Below, in pieces: positions 1 to 11,495 of a DNA stretch of 64,000 nt. The translations under genes were made by a program, and so were the position numbers. The DNA comes from Corythucha ciliata (Eukaryota; Arthropoda; Insecta; Hemiptera; Tingidae), in NCBI GenBank assembly GCA_038030265.1, contig CM075942.1, positions 14,342,029 to 14,406,028 on the forward strand, written 5' to 3'. The notes below the pieces were generated by a model, which saw nothing but the letters and a program-made list of their open reading frames with translations, was not told the DNA's origin and did not search any database. Within the stretch, counting starts at the first letter, position 1. Every line of letters starts with the position of its first letter.

Positions 1-3000
1 GCTAATCTGTTTGGATAAAAAGCGAAATTCTCTAGCTTGGAGCTCCTGAAACATGGCATTACGCGTGCATTGTGCGAATGTCTCCCTCGCGTGCATTACG
101 TAGAAATATGGAACGTCGGACGTTAGCCTATTGACTTCTATATGGGAATCCGTTGCCAAATTTGAAAGCCATGAGAATTATTCCCGTCCCCTCACATTCT
201 TTCAACGCACCAAGAGGGCCTTGGTAGTCTCGCTTTTCTTCTCTCTTACGCAATGCTTTAGCTCAATGCCCCAATTTGAAAAATATACTTTTCCTTTTCG
301 TCGTTCTTTTTAAGTAAAATGGCCTGATGGTGCCTCAATAAAAACATCATGCATTTCTCAAAAGCGGAAGGGGGGAGGGACTTCTCGTTGACGATTTCTC
401 TTTGCATTCACAGACTTTTCTCCTTAAAAGCATCCTAAGCTTAGGTTTCACTTAAATCGTGAGGTAGTACTAAACCTCTGGCCCTCTTAAGCAAAACAAG
501 AAAAGAAAAAAAATTGCCTTGCATCGTGTTTAAAAGGCAAGGGGTGAGGAGTTAAGGGCGAGTCGGGGGAAGAAAGGCAGGTAATTACTGTAGCTATAAG
601 GCGGTTGGTGGTGCGGGGGTGGGAAACCGTAATAGTTACACCGCATTAACTCTTGCCTACGTTGGCTATAGTGGTGACGGCAGAATTCTGCCAAGTTGCC
701 GGGGCCCTTTATTTTATTTTCTTTCTTCAGGATCTCCATTGAGCTCCGTTAAATTAATTTCTACACTGTTTCACACTGACTCGGAGACGCATTGGTCCAA
801 AATAATACATTTTGACGATTCTTCCGATATTTTGTTTGTTCCAGCAGTTACTGCGGGATAAATCGTACCATATAACACGCTTTTCTGAATGAAAATATTA
901 GTTCTTGGAAAAAATAAAAAGTTTTTTGTGGTTGAAGCTCTTTGTGGCTGTCGGCCCGGGTTCTCATCATGCCGCAAGATCATCTCGGGTGACTTTGGTT
1001 CGCCGGGGGTATAAGAGATCCATGGGCGAACTGGGATCGTTATGCAGCGGCACCTCCGCCAGGGGTATGGGGATCAGTTTAGTCCTCTTTATAAGCGTAA
1101 TTTTTATTCCGCGATTGATTTCTAAAAAAAGTTGTTATTTTCCGAACCCGGGACCAGTCGGTTACAAACATTGAAATTTTCGGTGTCAGTTCAACTGATT
1201 GCTTTTACATACAGGCAGACGTCGTGAAAGGACACTGAATTTACTGGAAAATGCGCTTCAGGTGGTTAATTATGAATCAAATTAGTCGTCTTTTGATTCT
1301 AATTCGTCCACAATTTGTGAATATCGAGCGAAGACTGGGGGAAGATAAGCTGCCGTGGGAAAGAAATATCCCAAGAGAATCAAAGTTACAGTTTAACAGT
1401 GTTCGACAAGTCTCACGGCAGTTAGCCCTTGAAGTAAAATAAATTCCTCGAGGTTTCCTTGGAAATGGTTTACTGGGCGAGTTCAGTTTATCTAGCACCT
1501 TCCGGATTTTAGGATGAGGTGAAAGGGAAGGGGGAGTCAAATTGCTCGAGGGAAGCCTATTTTCGATATAAATTGTATCAATTGAAGGCGGCGAACTTGA
1601 GTAATGGTGATATGTGTAGAATGTAATGGCGATGTGGCGGGGGGTTAACGATCGATCGCGGGGAGGGGGGGGGGTTCGTCCGCAAAAGACGTTTAATAAT
1701 CAGGGCAAAAGGAGTAATATATTCTAGAGGCGTATCAAGTGGATGTGTGTGTGTTAGAGAGAGTCATCCCCCCCTCCGTCGGTGGACACTAATCACATCG
1801 ACTTAGCTCAACAGTTCACGTTTTCAATTAATTTCCACGTCACGACCCACAAGACTTCGGCCAAAGAGCTTGATGGCCACTGTGAAACTTACTCGCGAGG
1901 TCCGATTGATTAAACAGAGAGACCGTGGAGTAATTTGAAGCGACATTTTCAAGGATGTTGGCGGTGGGGGGGGGGTGAGCGGGCGGGCACCTTTGTTGAA
2001 TTAGTGGATCTGATGCCTTAAGCCTTAAAAACACCTTCCCCTCAGTCGCCAAACTTCATTTTCCTTTATTGCTTTACTACTTCGTGGCTCAAAATTATAA
2101 AAATATTGCGTATCTTGCTACGTGAACAGACTTCAATTACAGAAAAGGGACGCTTTGGGGGAGCCAATACAGTTCGGAACGTCAAAGCTTAAGGCTCCCA
2201 GAAAGAATACTTTGTAGGTCAAAGAGGGGCAACAGAAACCTGTCAGGCCAGAGATAAAAACCGATTTATCGTATTTTCGCCAAGAGGGGAATTCAAAGCA
2301 GTTCAAACCTAATTTGAATAATATTTTAAAAAGGTGAGAGTACCTAGTATGCGTAAACTCGTATTTATTCGAAATTTCACCAAACAACGTCGATGATTCC
2401 ATTAGAGTGCCCTCTCCTCCTCTCACCACTTCGCTGAGTTTATCAAGCGGGAGGAGTCATGGGATTGGAAAACTGTGAACGTGGCCGCATGTCAATAAAC
2501 GTCAGAAAACCGAATGAAGAAAGGGAACGACAACAACAACAACGTACGCAGAAAAGCCACCCCCCCCCCTTACAAACCATTTCCCATCACAACGGCCCTT
2601 CCGCGGTGACCCGAGTTTTGAGAGGCTTCGATACAAAATACAAAGGATTTTCTGATTAAATCTCCTCTTCATGTTTGCGAAATTTCCCCCCGCCCCGTTT
2701 TTTCCACCCTATTCTTTTGACTTCAAATGACACGATTATGTGTTTTTATTTTCGGTCAAGTGAAACAAGTTTTCCGTTTTTCACTTTCCTTTCCTTTTTT
2801 GTGGGTGAATTGTTTTTACGCGTCAGAAGGGAATGCCTCCCCTTCAGGTTTATAACTTCCCTCAGGGATTCTTCTTGGGGAGATGAATTACTTTTAGGAC
2901 TGACGTCCATAGAACAAAAGAATACATTTTCGGACCATTTATATGAATGAAATATGGTAATTAAAAAACTAAATTTAGGGATGAAACAAAGTTTTCCCCA

Positions 3001-3781
3001 TCGCGTCACGGATAATGAGTTAATGAAGAGTAATTGTCCTCAAAACCAATAGGGAACACCACGGGAATGACTCACTCGTCTCATGGAGAACATCACATCT
3101 GGCGACGTTCTTTTAAACAAAGTTCACACCATGAAATCTGTTCGAAATATCAACAAATCAACCAAACGGAATTGTCCTACTGAGCAAGGGTGTAACCCAA
3201 AGATAGGCCCCACAAATTTTCCAGGCTCCAGTCAAATGGTGGGTGGCTTCTTGGACTCCCCCATCCCCGACCCGTTTGACAGCAAGTTAACAACAGCGCA
3301 AAAAACAACAAATGAAGGATCTTGTAATGGCGTTGCGAGTTGAGACACCCAAGAGCCAAAGGTAGATCCTACCCTTCAAGACGCAAAGTGTCGTGCGGGT
3401 TGTAGTCTAAGCGCTAAAATAACTTCGCTCAAACGTCCATGTTCTAAACATTTTCTTACAAGTTTTCTTCAGCGTTGCGCGATCCGTGGAAAGTTGAGGG
3501 AGTGGGGCGGGGCGAGGTTTTACATTCCCTCATCGGCCTAAAAACTATCAATGTATACGTCGAAAACGTCGTACTCCTCCTTCTCCTAATAGTACAATCA
3601 TTTGGTAGTTTTCCTGAAAAATTTCCCGGGAGTTTTGAAAATTGTCGATTTTATAAACTTCGAGGTGCTCTTTCCGAATTTCAACTTTTCCATTTCGTAC
3701 CTTTGCCGCAATCATTTTTTTGACAATGCCTCCTATCCGACTCATTTTTTGACGAAACTATTTATCTCAGCTCGATTCGTA
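1..3781. other. Gene-poor stretch, no supported gene
   Basis: No open frame here resembles a known protein or assembles into spliced exons with consistent phase. The stretch holds G and C runs (about 1660-1675, 1967-1976, 2562-2570) and a short CAA run near 2530. A short possible coding relic at 940-1130 is described under findings. The missing first exon of the downstream glucosyltransferase gene could lie here, but I could not identify it. Confidence 0.5.
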
Positions 3782-4179
3782 ATGGGACGATGGCCTTCCG
3801 GAAGACGCACACCACTGCTAATAAGTAGGAAACATAAAATTAGTCCTCTTCCACTATTGTTGATTTATTACAGACCGGTTTCGGCTACATAGCCATTTTC
3901 AACGTAAACTAGCTCGCAACGTAAACTACAAAACCCTCGTTAGAGCATAAAATAATTAAAAGCCAATAAGAAATAAAATAAATAATGAAAAACCAATAAA
4001 AATGTAAAATGAATAAAAATGAAGGAGGAACAAAAATTACATAAGCAACTACAATTTATTTAATTAAAATAGTTAAGTACTTACCAGGCCGACCTATAAA
4101 CACGAACTGACTGGTCTCTTCCTTGACTAGAATAAATAGCGTTAAACTACTGCTTACGCCCGGAAGGCTATCGTCCCAT
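3782..4179. mobile_element. MITE with 20-bp terminal inverted repeats and TA duplication
   Basis: The left end ATGGGACGATGGCCTTCCGG (3782-3801) is matched in inverted orientation by the right end (4160-4179) with one mismatch. TA flanks both sides (3780-3781 and 4180-4181), as for Tc1/mariner-type insertions. It is 398 bp, AT-rich inside, and has no coding capacity. At about 3873-3905 it carries a core beginning ACCGGTTTCGGCTACATAGC that recurs in a different MITE at 9869-10041. It lies about 260 bp upstream of the first recognised B3GLCT exon. Confidence 0.75.
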
Positions 4180-4439
4180 TAGAAAGGGAGCTGATTAAAT
4201 ACTGGCCGAGATCAACTGTCACCTCATAGAAACTACATGTTATGAGTAATAAATTGAACTAAAGACTATTTCCTACTATTTATGTAATGAACTTAAATTC
4301 GTAAAACCAGTAGTTTGGGCGAATGAGTGCCACACACTGTTATTCAACTTGTTTTTTTGTTGTTTTTTAAAATACTTATGTACTAATGTGCGTAACCCAC
4401 CACCCGCTTGACTTATGAAATTGTTTTATTATGTTTCAG

Positions 4440-6551
4440 ATGCCGGCCAAATTGTGATAGTAATTTTAAGCCAAGAAAATCATTATCATTCCGAGCTCGC
4501 TCAGGCTCTAAAAAATGACATTCTTAATCAATCTGCTAAACTTAAGGTACTCTCAATACAAATGACCACCCACCCACTGCCTTTTACCTAAAATATTTCG
4601 TATGTGTACAGAAAATCCCTCACGTGTACATCGTCCCCAGGGACTTCAACTACATCGGAGCCTGGACTGTGATACCTCTACTACCGCAGTAAGTTTGCGT
4701 TGCCACTTCAATTATTTAGTTTTATTCGACTTTGAACGACCCCATCAACTCCATAAATTATCCATTTTACTCTCACTATCGTATCATCTACCAGAATGGT
4801 TTAGTGGTACGGGGGGGTGGAGGAGTGGTTTGTGGAATTGTGAAAGCCTCGTTCGCTGCTCTCGGCTATTATTCACATTTAAGTGGAACGTTATGTATAT
4901 GAAGACATAAACGATCACTTTGTAGTGATTTGTGATATCTTTCGCTTGTTTTAATGTTTTCCCATTGTAACGTTATTGTTGCGTTCCTTTTTTCCCCAGA
5001 TTGAAAAGACTCCATTCGACTAACGCTTTTTGGTTTTACTTCTGCGAAGATTCCACCAAAGTTAAATTGAACAATTTAGTTAACGGCCTCGGAAAATTCA
5101 ACCCTAAAAAGGTTTGGCAAGGTTGGACTTATGGTTTAGCAGTTTGTATTTTATTTATTTATTTATTTTTCCAGAATATCTGGATGGGGCACGCTCTTGT
5201 AGACCGCGAGCCAAGCATTATTCATCATTTCGCTTTTGCGGAAAACCCAAAATCGTTCAAATACCCATTATTCAGGGCTGGTTTTACCATATCCGTCACC
5301 TTTTTGAATAGGTCTAAGATACAATTCTGTTCGCTTTCTTTATTCATTTGTTTTCAAACTTTTTCCGTCCACAGGCTACGCTTTTTTGAAGAAGAACACA
5401 AATCGGAGTTTTCCATAGATCCTTCTCACGAGCTCGCCATGTATTTTGGAGTGAACAATCCCCTGAGAAATGAGTCGACTCTGTTTTGCGGTCGAAAGGG
5501 GAAAAACTGCGGCTCATACCCGGTCCCTCACACATTTAACGTAAGCGAAATCTTGAAAGAAGAAAAAAAAATCGCCCTAAATCTCTGATTTTCCCGCAGA
5601 AAATGCCCCTTACCAAAGAGGAAATATTCATCGCTGTTAAAACGTGCCGTAAATTTCATGACAATCGACTATCGTTCGTGCAGAAAACCTGGGGTCGAGA
5701 CGCGAAGTACATCGAGTATTTCAGTGATTTTCAAAGTATTCAACTTGTTTTCAAAAATTGTGTTCCTTGTACGTGTACAATCTTTGAATCGTTTGGGTAG
5801 ATTCCAGTATTCCAACGACCGCCGTTGGAGTGAACAACACGGAGCGTGGTCACTGTGCTAAAACGTTCAAAATATTGGAACTCGCTTTGCGCCGCGTGCT
5901 TCAAAATTATAAACTCGTTAAATGGGTGGTTTTGGCTGACGACGACACTATTTTAGGGTAGTTAGTGGGGTAGGGCGGTTCAGTCGTTTTTTTCTTATAA
6001 CCTCATTTGTGTGTGTGCAGGGTGGACAGGCTGCTAGCTTTACTCGCGAATTTCCAGACCGACGCAGTCGTAGGAGAGAGATACGGCTACAACGTGAGAC
6101 TTCCCACTGGTTATAACTACCCGACTGGTAGGCTTTATGCAATTGTTAAACAAACAAAAAAGAAACCTTAATGACACTCCTTCCAGGCGGAGGTGGCATC
6201 GTTTTCGGTGTTGACATTCTTCACGACGTCGTTCAAAATTGTCGTTGCCCCGCCAATGACAGCCCAGACGACATGGTCCTTGGAATGTGTCTCCTCTCAC
6301 TTGGAATCCCACTCATACACTCGCCGCTATTCCACCAAGTTGGTCTCCCCCCCCCCCACCCTCACAATCATACACTATAAATTCACTTTGACTTATTTGG
6401 TTGACAGGCTCGGCCAGCCGATTACGCTGACAGTTATCTTCAAGTAGAAAAACCTATTTCGTTCCACAAGCACTGGAATCTTGACCCATTAACAGTTTAT
6501 CAAAAATGGTTTGAAACTCCTCACGCAAAAATAGTTCATAACGAGCTCTGA
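4440..6551 (+). CDS. B3GLCT: Beta-1,3-glucosyltransferase (B3GLCT-like), 5' incomplete
   Basis: This ER enzyme adds glucose to O-linked fucose on thrombospondin type 1 repeats (known for the family). Ten exons are seen: 4440-4546, 4612-4688, 5000-5111, 5175-5311, 5375-5540, 5600-5735, 5801-5957, 6021-6127, 6187-6338 and 6408-6551. Together they encode 430 residues without internal stops, and every phase agrees. Family landmarks are the stretch [20 protein letters not shown], the AVKTCRKFH block that opens the catalytic domain, the metal-binding DDD in VVLADDDT (exon 7), [22 protein letters not shown], and [10 protein letters not shown] near the end. The last four residues, HNEL, look like a KDEL-type ER retrieval signal. 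About 50 N-terminal residues with the signal peptide are missing; that exon must end in phase 1. The exon 9 donor (GTTGGT) is weak. Confidence 0.93.
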
Positions 6552-6566
6552 TTTTGTTGTTCATCT

Positions 6567-6572
6567 AATAAA
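6567..6572 (+). terminator. Poly(A) signal of the B3GLCT-like gene
   Basis: AATAAA lies 16 bases after the TGA stop (6549-6551). This is a short but usual distance for a compact gene. Confidence 0.65.
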
Positions 6573-7759
6573 AGTGTCTATTTTGTTATTATAGAAGCTT
6601 CTGAACTACCTCTCTGTCACGTCCAAGAAGCCGACTGACTCGTTTATAACAAAGAGAGTTGGCCTCAATCCAAAAGAAACAAAAAAAGAATGCGGATAAA
6701 CTATATTTGAGGGAGCTGACAGGATTAATGGTGGGAGGGGGTGTGCTTGAGCATCCTAGTCACCCTCTTCTCAATTAATTAGTAAAAAAAGGGGGGGGGG
6801 CGACTCATTCGAGAAGTGTCTCTACGTCTCCCTTTCCCATCGTCCCCGGACTCTCCAACTTCATTAATAAATCGAGCATAAAAATGGGAAAACTGCGTCG
6901 GCTTGGGATTTTCACGCGTATGGAAAAGTCCTTGTTGGTAGTGGAGGGGGGTGAGTTAGACGAGAAAAGGGGTATTTTTCCGACGAATATATTTGTTTTT
7001 TGTTCAACTTATAACTCGAAAGCTATACTTTTTAGCGACTTGAACAACAATTTATAGCTTTTTGCAAAGCTATTCATTCGTATCTTTGCAAAATGTTTGA
7101 TGAACATCGTTGATGAGTACAACAGCTGAACGTTGCTTTAAAGCAGCGGGTCCAATGAACGCGCATTATTCGCGAACGTTTGCAAACGTTATTCGGAAAC
7201 AATGTTCACGAACAGGTTTTGCAACATTGTTGAATCATGATTTACGAACAATGCACGGCCCGCGTGAGTGTTTCCACTGCCAGTGGCGGATCCAGAATTT
7301 CATCAAGGGGGGGGGGGGTCGAAGCAAAAATGTTCACCTCCCTGATAGGAGGGGGGGGGATTGCACACCGCCAGTGAAAAAAAAAAGATATAGGAGCCAC
7401 TTTTCCTGGTTTTTCGGGTTTCTTTTCCCGGGATAATGAATTCAAAATCCTGGGGGGGGGGGGGAGGTCCTTAATTCAGCCTGAGTTTCTTATGAATTTT
7501 CCCGTTTCTTTCATAGTGATGCAATAACTGTCGATTCACTCTTTCACATTAATTTAATTTTATTCATTTTCTTACCTCTATTTTTCATTTTTTGTATTTC
7601 TTTCTTATTTTTTTTGATTATTCTGACCTTGAGAGGGGGGGGGTCTGACTCCCTCACCCCGCATCACCACGCCCACGCGTCATGTTCGGTAAACGTTTGC
7701 AAACCCTGTGTGTGTCAGGCCTCAAAAGGCTTAACAAACGATATTGGCGATATACTGAC
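6573..7759. other. Intergenic stretch with G-runs, no gene seen
   Basis: It holds several long G runs (about 6790, 7308, 7351, 7454, 7634). The phrase AGTGGCGGATCCAG just before the 7308 run is common at ends of arthropod transposon remnants. I found no coding signal and no matching right end, so only an unclassified remnant can be claimed. The 8 bases at 7752-7759 (ATACTGAC) are the left target duplication of the hAT-like element that follows. Confidence 0.45.
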
Positions 7760-9446
7760 TAGTGGTGCGCGCGGGACGCGGGTAGTCCCGAGGCCCGTAC
7801 CGCGTGCGGGACGGGACTCGAAAATAGCTTGCGGGACAAAGCCTAAATTTCCCGCACGGGACGAGACTTTCCGCGGTCGTCCCGCGGGAAATCGATTTTG
7901 TCTTTGTTTTTTTTTACTAAAAAGTGAGATGAACGAGAGAAATCAAATAATACGTTTTCCTTCTTCGAAGCAATGTAACAGAAAATTCATGTCTTTGGCC
8001 TAATAATTTCCATTTTGAACACATCAAATAGGGTACCTACCTCTTATATTTTATCCTTCCCTTGCCCGTTCCCGCCATTCGATGCGAAGAATAATTTTAG
8101 TAAAATTTTAAAATTTGTGAAATTTTGCTTGCCTGCACGTTTGTAAAGGGTTGTATTTCGGTATCTATTTGGGAATGAAAGAAATTGTTGACCAGTAAGT
8201 TTAGCCTTCTAAATTGACTGTTCAAACATTTTGTATTAAATTACGAAGTTAAAGAGCCTTAACTCTCCTGAAAAATTTAACGTTCTTTTAACATTTTACA
8301 CGGAATATTTTGTCTGTGGAACTCTTTTGAGTTACAGCAAAAAACAAAACACGAAGAAAATCTCAGGGTTCCCTCTGCCCAGGTGGTGAGGAGGGGGGCC
8401 ATATTGTCATTTTGTTGAAATTCTCCTCCACCTAACCCTTTCTCTGCATTAGACAATGGACAAGGGTTGCCCCCCCCCCCATACTTCATTGGTCAGACCA
8501 CCCGAAAACGACTCGTTGAAAACATCTGGTTAGGAGGAGGGGAGTATTTGATCGTACAGGGTGATTCAGGAGGAATGTGACAAACTTGCACAGGTGATAG
8601 TGCGTACCTGGACGCACAAAAAACGTCATAGGGACGCATAGCTGAAAATGCTTCGGTTACGAGGTATGAGCATTTTCCCGTTGTTTCCCAGTTTCATCAG
8701 TTTTTACGGTAATTGTCGTGTTCACGGCTCACCGTTAGTGGTTAGAGAAAAAATGACGGTGGATTCGGAAAGAGAACAAAATCCTGTTCCTGAAACCACC
8801 GTGAAAATCAAAAAATGTCGCTTGCGCGTGGCTATTTCAGCCACGTGAAAAGTTAAGAAAGTAGTTTTTTCAAATACCTGATAAATTTCACATCAGTATC
8901 AATCAGCTAATAGTGCACGCATCGACGGGCAAAGTTGTGGAAAACTACCCCGTTCTGTGTACTTTCGAACGGTGTCCTGATAGTTGAAGTTTGTAACCCT
9001 CCAGCTTCAGCAATCAAGTTTAAATGCAAAAAAATGTAAACTTGCTTTGTTAAAACAAGCGTCCCCAAGGTCAGGGTAAATGTGCCTTTCCTCGGGGTAT
9101 TGCGTTCCTAAGAGCATGCTCCTCTCAATGCCTGAAGTAAGGATTCAATTGACAACGAGGTTTGCATGTTAGGGTGAAAATTATGTACTTGGACATTTCA
9201 CCTCATCAGATTCAGCCGGTACCGGTTGTACACTCATATCTCTCATTCACGGAGTTCATTGTGCATTGTTTGTCGCACCAACTTGTGTGAGATCAATTTA
9301 CAGTAACAACCTTAAGTTGAAATAACAACATAACATCATTTAATTAAGTGTTCAAAAATTCCTCCCCCTTGTGGACACTCGGACGCTCTTTTCTGTAAAG
9401 CTCTGGTGGCTCGACTAATTTCGGCATATGTCGTTGTCTGATCGAT

Positions 9447-9700
9447 TCAGAACACGCCACAACTTTGTTGATCAGCTCCTGGCGTTTGCTGGGCTTCGTA
9501 TACCATTGTCTTCATCCACCCCCAGAGACAGTAATCGAGGGACTTTAGGTCAGGAGACCTCGCGGACCAGTTAATTGTTCCTCCTCGCCCACAATTTGCT
9601 GAGCTAAGCTGATTCTCATGAGATAGAATGGCCAAGTCCCCGTTCAAGTCCTAACGTAGCAGTTCATCCACGGCGTCTCTCATGGTGAGCCTCGCGTAGT
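9447..9700 (-). pseudogene. Relic of IS630/Tc1/mariner-type transposase
   Basis: The minus strand reads NWSARSPDLKSLDYCLWGWMK, which matches the pattern W..RSPDL..LD..LWG. That pattern surrounds the last catalytic residue in this transposase superfamily. An in-frame stop interrupts the upstream part near 9652, and nothing upstream of about 9700 is recognisable. The relic lies in the central part of the foldback element 8557-10508, so it probably belonged to the autonomous parent of that element. It is not functional. Confidence 0.7.
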
Positions 9701-9868
9701 GAATTGAATTCTTACTTTTACTTCAGGCATTGAGGGGCGCATGCTCGGAGGAACACAATAGCCTAAGGAAAGGACATTTACCCTGACCTATTCGGGTTTT
9801 TTTATCAAAGTAAGTTACATATTTGATATTGTTAGTATGGTCGCTTAGACTACGAGGGTTAGTAGGTA

Positions 9869-10041
9869 ATGCATGCATGAAACTGTATCCGTAGGAGCCT
9901 ACGTTGTCTGTCTTCCCTCGTTGAGGTGCGTTAGAAACGAACCGGTTTCAGCTGCTTGCCGTCTTCAGCATCTGTAAGTACAACTGAAACTTCAGTTGAC
10001 AGACAACGTAGGCTCCTACGGCTACAGTTTCATGCATGCAT
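9869..10041. mobile_element. 173-bp MITE nested in the mariner-type foldback
   Basis: The ends ATGCATGCATGAAACTGTA (9869) and its inverse (to 10041) are flanked by TA at 9867-9868 and 10042-10043. A second inverted pair, GTAGGAGCCTACGTTGTCTG, follows immediately inside each end. The centre holds ACCGGTTTCAGCTGCTTGCC (about 9941-9960), matching the core of the MITE at 3782-4179, although the ends of the two elements differ. Confidence 0.72.
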
Positions 10042-10650
10042 TAAGTTACATTTCTTTGCACTGGAACTTGATTGCTAAAGTCGGAGGGTTGCAAACTTCA
10101 ACTATCAGGACACCGTTCGAAAGTACACAGAACGGGGTAGTTTTCCACAACTTTACCCGTCGATGCGTGCACTAGCAGCTGATTGATACTGATGAGAAAT
10201 TTATCAGGTATTCGAAAAAACTACTTTTTTCACTTTTCGCATGGCTGAAATAGCCACGCGCAAGCGACATTTTTTGATTTTCACGGTGGTTTCAGGAACA
10301 GGATTTTGTCCTCTTTCCGAATCCACCGTCATTTTTTGTATAACCACTAACGGTGAGCTGTGAACACGACATTTACCGTAAAAAGCAATGCAACTAGAAA
10401 AAAACAGGAAAATGCTCGTATCTCGTAACCGAAGCATTTTCGGCTGTGCGTCTATATGACGTTTTTTATGCGTCCAGGTACGCACTATCGCCTGTGTGAA
10501 TCACCCTGTATACTTTTTTGTCCCGCGGTACATTCGGGAAATCCCGCGCGGGGACGGGAACTCTGCCAAAAAGTGCGGGACGGGACGGGACTTTTCATTT
10601 TTCCCGTCCCATCCCGCGCGCACCCCTAATACTTGCGTGTTCTATTTGTA

Positions 10651-10760
10651 TAAAAATCAGCTCTGGCGCCAAGCATTTCCACCCGTCTTCTCTGAATTAT
10701 ATCATAATATGGTAACGGTGAAGACGGGTGGAAATGCTCGGGTCCAGAGCTGATTTTTAT
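10651..10760. repeat. Short palindromic hairpin
   Basis: TAAAAATCAGCTCTGG (10651-10666) and its inverse (10745-10760) form the base. The arms continue with GCATTTCCACCCGTCTTC and its inverse, leaving a loop of about 30 bases. It is probably a small MITE that landed just outside the right end of the hAT-like element. Confidence 0.6.
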
Positions 10761-10872
10761 GGAAATCGAAAATGCTAAAAGACTAGAAATGGTGCTAAAC
10801 AAACGACATTGTCCACGAGTCAGGTAACATGAAGTTGGCCGCACTATTTGTTTAATGCCTTCTCACTAATCG

Positions 10873-11180
10873 TATGTTATGCGTTTGGGGAGCCTACACA
10901 ACCTATCATAATTCTTCATTTTTCAAGGGATTACATTTGTTTAGTTGCACAGACTCCACAGAACACATACATAGAGCTTGTGAACGGGGCCTAAAAAGTA
11001 TATTAGTATCTTTCGTTGCTAAACGAAAGATTACGGCCCGTTCATTAAGCTCTGTGCTATGCTATGCTTCTGTGAAGTCTATGCAACCAACAAATGCATT
11101 CCCTAGAAAAATGAAGCATTTTGATAGGTTGCATTATGTATACTCCACAGACGCATAGAACGAAGTTTGTGAACGGGGCA
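10873..11180. repeat. Nested foldback repeat
   Basis: CATAGAGCTTGTGAACGGGGC (about 10970-10990) is matched in inverted orientation by CGGCCCGTTCATTAAGCTCTG (about 11035-11056), and a further copy of TGTGAACGGGGC lies at about 11168. Outer sequences TACACAACCTATCATAATTC and their partial inverse (about 11120) extend the pairing. It is noncoding, and I cannot define exact ends. Confidence 0.45.
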
Positions 11181-11204
11181 TAACACCAAAACAAACACTT
11201 TGGT

Positions 11205-11495
11205 CACTTTCAAATTACGAAAATGTATTAAGGCATCCACACGTACAATACATGTTGCGCAATAAATTTGTACAATATTTCGTTTCCAGATGTTTACGGG
11301 TGTACGTGTATGGGCCGCTTTAAGCACAATAAATATTGCGCAAACTAGGGGTTTTACAATAAAATTTAGCATTTGTGGGTTGTATTGATGGGTTGCACAA
11401 TATATAATCTACAACCCAGTTTTAAATTGTAAACAAAATATTGCGCACACTTGTTTGCGCAATAATATTATGCGTGCATGGTCCCCTAAAGAATG
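11205..11495. repeat. MITE family member, shared with 50477-50664
   Basis: It contains TTGCGCAATAA (several copies), TACGTGTATGGGCCGCTTTA and GGGTTGTATTGATGGGTTG. All of these recur, partly inverted, at 50477-50664. The right end GTTTGCGCAATAATATTATG...GGTCCCCT is an imperfect inverse of the left end of the other copy. It is noncoding. Confidence 0.5.

Larger units (their letters stand above)
8557..10508. mobile_element. Mariner-type long-arm foldback element (CAGGGTGATTCA ends)
   Basis: The ends CAGGGTGATTCA (8557-8568) and TGAATCACCCTG (10497-10508) are exact inverted repeats flanked by TA on both sides. The arms run inward for several hundred bases: 8640-9000 pairs with 10085-10450, and 9062-9140 pairs with 9722-9790. 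A transposase relic lies in the loop (9447-9700), and a separate MITE (9869-10041) sits in the right arm. The element is inserted within the hAT-like element, so it is the younger of the two. Confidence 0.78.
7760..10628. mobile_element. Non-autonomous hAT-like element with nested insertions
   Basis: The left end TAGTGGTGCGCGCGGGA (7760-7776) is inverted at the right end (10612-10628, ...CGCGCGCACCCCTA). The flanking octamers ATACTGAC (7752-7759) and ATACTTGC (10629-10636) match at 6 of 8 positions, as expected for an aged 8-bp hAT target duplication. Both subterminal regions (about 7765-7890 and 10515-10620) are packed with GGGAC/CGGGA repeats, a typical arrangement for transposase binding. 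No hAT transposase is encoded. Most of its length comes from a later TA-flanked insertion at 8557-10508. Confidence 0.72.

Noticed and set aside
5001..5588. Continuous 195-codon frame in the glucosyltransferase gene
   Set aside because: It includes two short introns that happen to be open; family alignment and GT-AG sites support three exons instead.
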